Source: Bacteroidales bacterium UBA1735
GTDB lineage: Bacteria; Bacteroidota; Bacteroidia; Bacteroidales; Paludibacteraceae
Assembly (NCBI GenBank): GCA_002315745.1
Contig: DCID01000016.1
Coordinates: 18,402-82,401 of the forward strand
Direction of reading: 5' to 3'
DNA: 64,000 bases
Positions 61,863 to 64,000 of the stretch are shown one piece after another (within the stretch, counting starts at the first letter, position 1; the number at the start of each line of letters is the position of its first letter). The position numbers were made by a program, and so were the translations under genes. A model generated the notes under the pieces. The model did no database searches and was not told the origin of the DNA. It saw nothing but the letters and a program-made list of their open reading frames with translations.

Positions 61863-64000
61863 ATGAAAAAAGCAATTTTTGCGCTACTATGTGTAGCATG
61901 GCTACCGATGAGCATGATGGCTCAAGATCGGAGCAAGTTAACGGAGTACAAGTTGGACAATGGTCTGACCGTGATGTTATGGGAGAACCATGACCAAAAC
62001 GATGTAGAGGGTTTCGTTGCTGTTCGTGCAGGTGCTATTGATGAACCAGCCGAATACACCGGTTTGGCACACTACCTCGAGCACATGATGTTCAAGGGTA
62101 CCGACCGTATTGGTGCTATTGATTGGGAGAAAGAGAAACCGCTGTACGAAGAGATCATTCGCCTCTATGACGAGCACGCTGCCACCACCGATAAGGTGAT
62201 GCGCGATACCCTTGTGGCTCGTATCAACCGTGCTAGTTTGGAGGCTGCTAAGTATTCGACCACGGAGGATTTCTTCAGTATGTTGGACGGAATTGGTGCT
62301 ACCGGTGTCAATGCTTTCACGAGTTACGACATGACTTGCTACCACAATAATTTCCCCGCTAACCAGATGTACAAATGGTTGACCATTTTCTCGGATCGTC
62401 TCATCCATCCAGTCTTCCGTACTTTCCAAGCCGAGTTGGAGAACGTGTTCGAGGAGTATAACATGTACGAGGACGATGTGGAGACCCAGATCAGCAATAA
62501 AGTCAATGCGGAGTTATTCAAAGGTCACCCTTACGAGCGTAACGTGATCGGTCTGCCTGAGCACCTTAAGAACCCACAGTTGTCCAAACTCATTGAGTTC
62601 TATAACACTTGGTATGTAGCCAACAACATGGCTCTCATCATCGTGGGTGACTTCGATGCCGAAGCCGCTAAGCCTATGATTGCAGAGACCTTTGGTCGTC
62701 TCCAACCTGCCGAACTGCCTGCACGTAAGACTTATCCTGATGCGATGTTCCAGGCTGGCAAAAAGTTTAGTTTCAACCTCGGTTACTATCCAGAGATCTT
62801 GTGGGCTTGGGACGCTGTGAAGGAAGGCGATGCTGATCAACTCGCTTTGGAGTTTGTATGCCGTCTGCTGTCCAACAGTATGAACACTGGTCTATTGGAT
62901 AAACTCACGATGGATGGTATCGTTTCCTATGCAGGAAGTGGTTTTAACTTCTGTCGCGACATGGGTCGTATCATGGTGTATGCTATTCCTTACTTTGATA
63001 TCAACCAATACCAATATGAGTCCAACACCGCTACCGAGAAGATCGTGATGAAAGAGATTGAGAAACTGAAGAATGGCGAGATACCCGATTGGTTGATTCA
63101 ATCTGTGAAAGAGGAGTATGCGCAGAACATCGCGCTGACGTATGAAGAGGGCGCGGGTAACATGATGTCATTGGTACAATGCTTCATCTACAACGAGCCC
63201 ATTGACGATATCTTCACCCAAAACGAGAAGATCCAAGCCCTCACCAAAGAGGATATTCAACGTATCGCCAAGAAATATTTCGGTGCTGAGCACCTCACCA
63301 TTGGTTTCGAGGAAGGTGACAAGAAAGTAAATAAATTGGATAAACCACACATCCAACCCCTCGATATGCCAAAGGGCGTAGAGACGGAGTATGCCAAGTG
63401 GTTTAAGACGCTGCCTGTAGGCGAAGTTAAGCAGACCTATCTCGATCTGTACGATGTACAAGAGAAGTCGTTGGGTGATAAGATCAAACTGCACTATACC
63501 AAGAACGAAAAGAATGACATCTTCTCGCTCACCCTGCGTTATGGTATCGGTACAACAAGACGTCCTATGCTCCAATATGTGACCGAGATGATGAACATGG
63601 CAGGTATCATGCCTTCGACCACGCCACAAGAGTTCCGCCGTCAGTTGAGCGAAAAAGGTGGTCGTGTACAATATAGCGTCAGCGGCAACTATTTTGAGGT
63701 AACTATCTATGGTAACGAAAAGAACTTGGCGGACATCTGCCAACTCGTACAACGTCAAATGCTCTTCCCGAAGTTTGACCAACAGCAGTTCGAGTCCATG
63801 CAAGGTAGCGAATTGTCCACACGTATGCGTCTCGATAAGATGGATGGTATCCAAGCCGATGCTTTGCACGAATATATCCTGTTTGGCGACAAGTCGGACT
63901 ATATCGATATTGTTCCATTCATGGATATCTACAACATGGATGAGTTAAAACTCAAGACCGAGTTCTTGGATGCTACCAAGTATGCCTTGGACATCTTCTA
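61863..64000 (+). CDS. M16-family zinc metallopeptidase (pitrilysin/insulinase), 3' end off window
   Basis: Starts at ATG 61863; 712 residues are visible, no stop before the window edge. Signal peptide MKKAIFALLCVAWLPMSMMA, so exported to the periplasm or surface. The inverted zinc motif HYLEH (HxxEH) is at residues 70-74 (GLAHYLEHMMFKGT). The first M16 domain pair is followed by the beginning of the second, catalytically inactive half. It degrades oligopeptides. It lies 73 bp after tdh, with no obvious promoter in between, so it may be cotranscribed. Confidence 0.93.
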   Translation, partial: MKKAIFALLCVAWLPMSMMAQDRSKLTEYKLDNGLTVMLWENHDQNDVEGFVAVRAGAIDEPAEYTGLAHYLEHMMFKGTDRIGAIDWEKEKPLYEEIIRLYDEHAATTDKVMRDTLVARINRASLEAAKYSTTEDFFSMLDGIGATGVNAFTSYDMTCYHNNFPANQMYKWLTIFSDRLIHPVFRTFQAELENVFEEYNMYEDDVETQISNKVNAELFKGHPYERNVIGLPEHLKNPQLSKLIEFYNTWYVANNMALIIVGDFDAEAAKPMIAETFGRLQPAELPARKTYPDAMFQAGKKFSFNLGYYPEILWAWDAVKEGDADQLALEFVCRLLSNSMNTGLLDKLTMDGIVSYAGSGFNFCRDMGRIMVYAIPYFDINQYQYESNTATEKIVMKEIEKLKNGEIPDWLIQSVKEEYAQNIALTYEEGAGNMMSLVQCFIYNEPIDDIFTQNEKIQALTKEDIQRIAKKYFGAEHLTIGFEEGDKKVNKLDKPHIQPLDMPKGVETEYAKWFKTLPVGEVKQTYLDLYDVQEKSLGDKIKLHYTKNEKNDIFSLTLRYGIGTTRRPMLQYVTEMMNMAGIMPSTTPQEFRRQLSEKGGRVQYSVSGNYFEVTIYGNEKNLADICQLVQRQMLFPKFDQQQFESMQGSELSTRMRLDKMDGIQADALHEYILFGDKSDYIDIVPFMDIYNMDELKLKTEFLDATKYALDIF

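Noticed and set aside
1..64000. tRNA, rRNA or riboswitch genes
   Set aside because: No cloverleaf, rRNA segment or known riboswitch consensus was noticed on reading the gaps; a covariance search was not possible.

Overview
The window comes from a member of the order Bacteroidales (Bacteroidota). The evidence is a SusC/SusD pair, GH97 and GH89 enzymes, a DUF5020 porin, the L28-L33-DUF4295 trio, and promoters of the form TTG-N20-TAnnTTTG with almost no Shine-Dalgarno sequences. Genus cannot be read from the sequence. Secreted multi-domain proteins and glycan enzymes suggest a gut or rumen lineage.

Region 1 (1-48607) looks like one nutritional/surface locus. On the minus strand lie an M6 metalloprotease with CBM26-like repeats (runs off the left edge), a polysaccharide-utilisation locus (25199-6087: SusC, SusD, two beta-helix proteins, an OPA-type transporter, an EEP phosphodiesterase-GH3 fusion, GH89, histidine phosphatase, GH97), a 2837-residue modular secreted protein directly upstream of it (with a 40-residue small ORF between), and an operon of three more modular secreted proteins (46879-37598). 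A plus-strand gene (47114-48607) encodes a TPR-transmembrane-HTH regulator of DUF6377 type. An inserted block (34371-37453) holds a DUF4143 ATPase and a tripartite HipBST-type toxin-antitoxin operon.

The most striking signal is regulatory. The three minus-strand transcription units (M6 protease, giant protein plus PUL, modular-protein operon) share one promoter layout: a 12-bp box TTTGGTAGTAAA, a second copy exactly 67 bp away, then 12 bp, TTG, 20 bp, TAATTTTG. The pair nearest the regulator gene lies in the divergent region it shares with the modular operon. The enzyme set (two EEP phosphodiesterase domains, an acid phosphatase, an organophosphate transporter, alpha-GlcNAc-ase, GH3, GH97) suggests a phosphate-containing, alpha-GlcNAc-decorated glycan such as a teichoic acid or glycosyl-inositol-phosphate; this is inference.

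Region 2 (48578-56688) is a minus-strand operon: membrane-fusion protein, RND pump, TolC-type channel, lipoprotein, lipid kinase, sugar nucleotidyltransferase. Region 3 (56832-57460) is L28, L33 and DUF4295. Region 4 (57750-64000), on the plus strand, holds the DUF5020 porin, groES-groEL, threonine dehydrogenase and a truncated M16 protease.

Short tandem or dispersed repeats recur inside coding linkers and at gene ends, and several terminators are fused to the next promoter.
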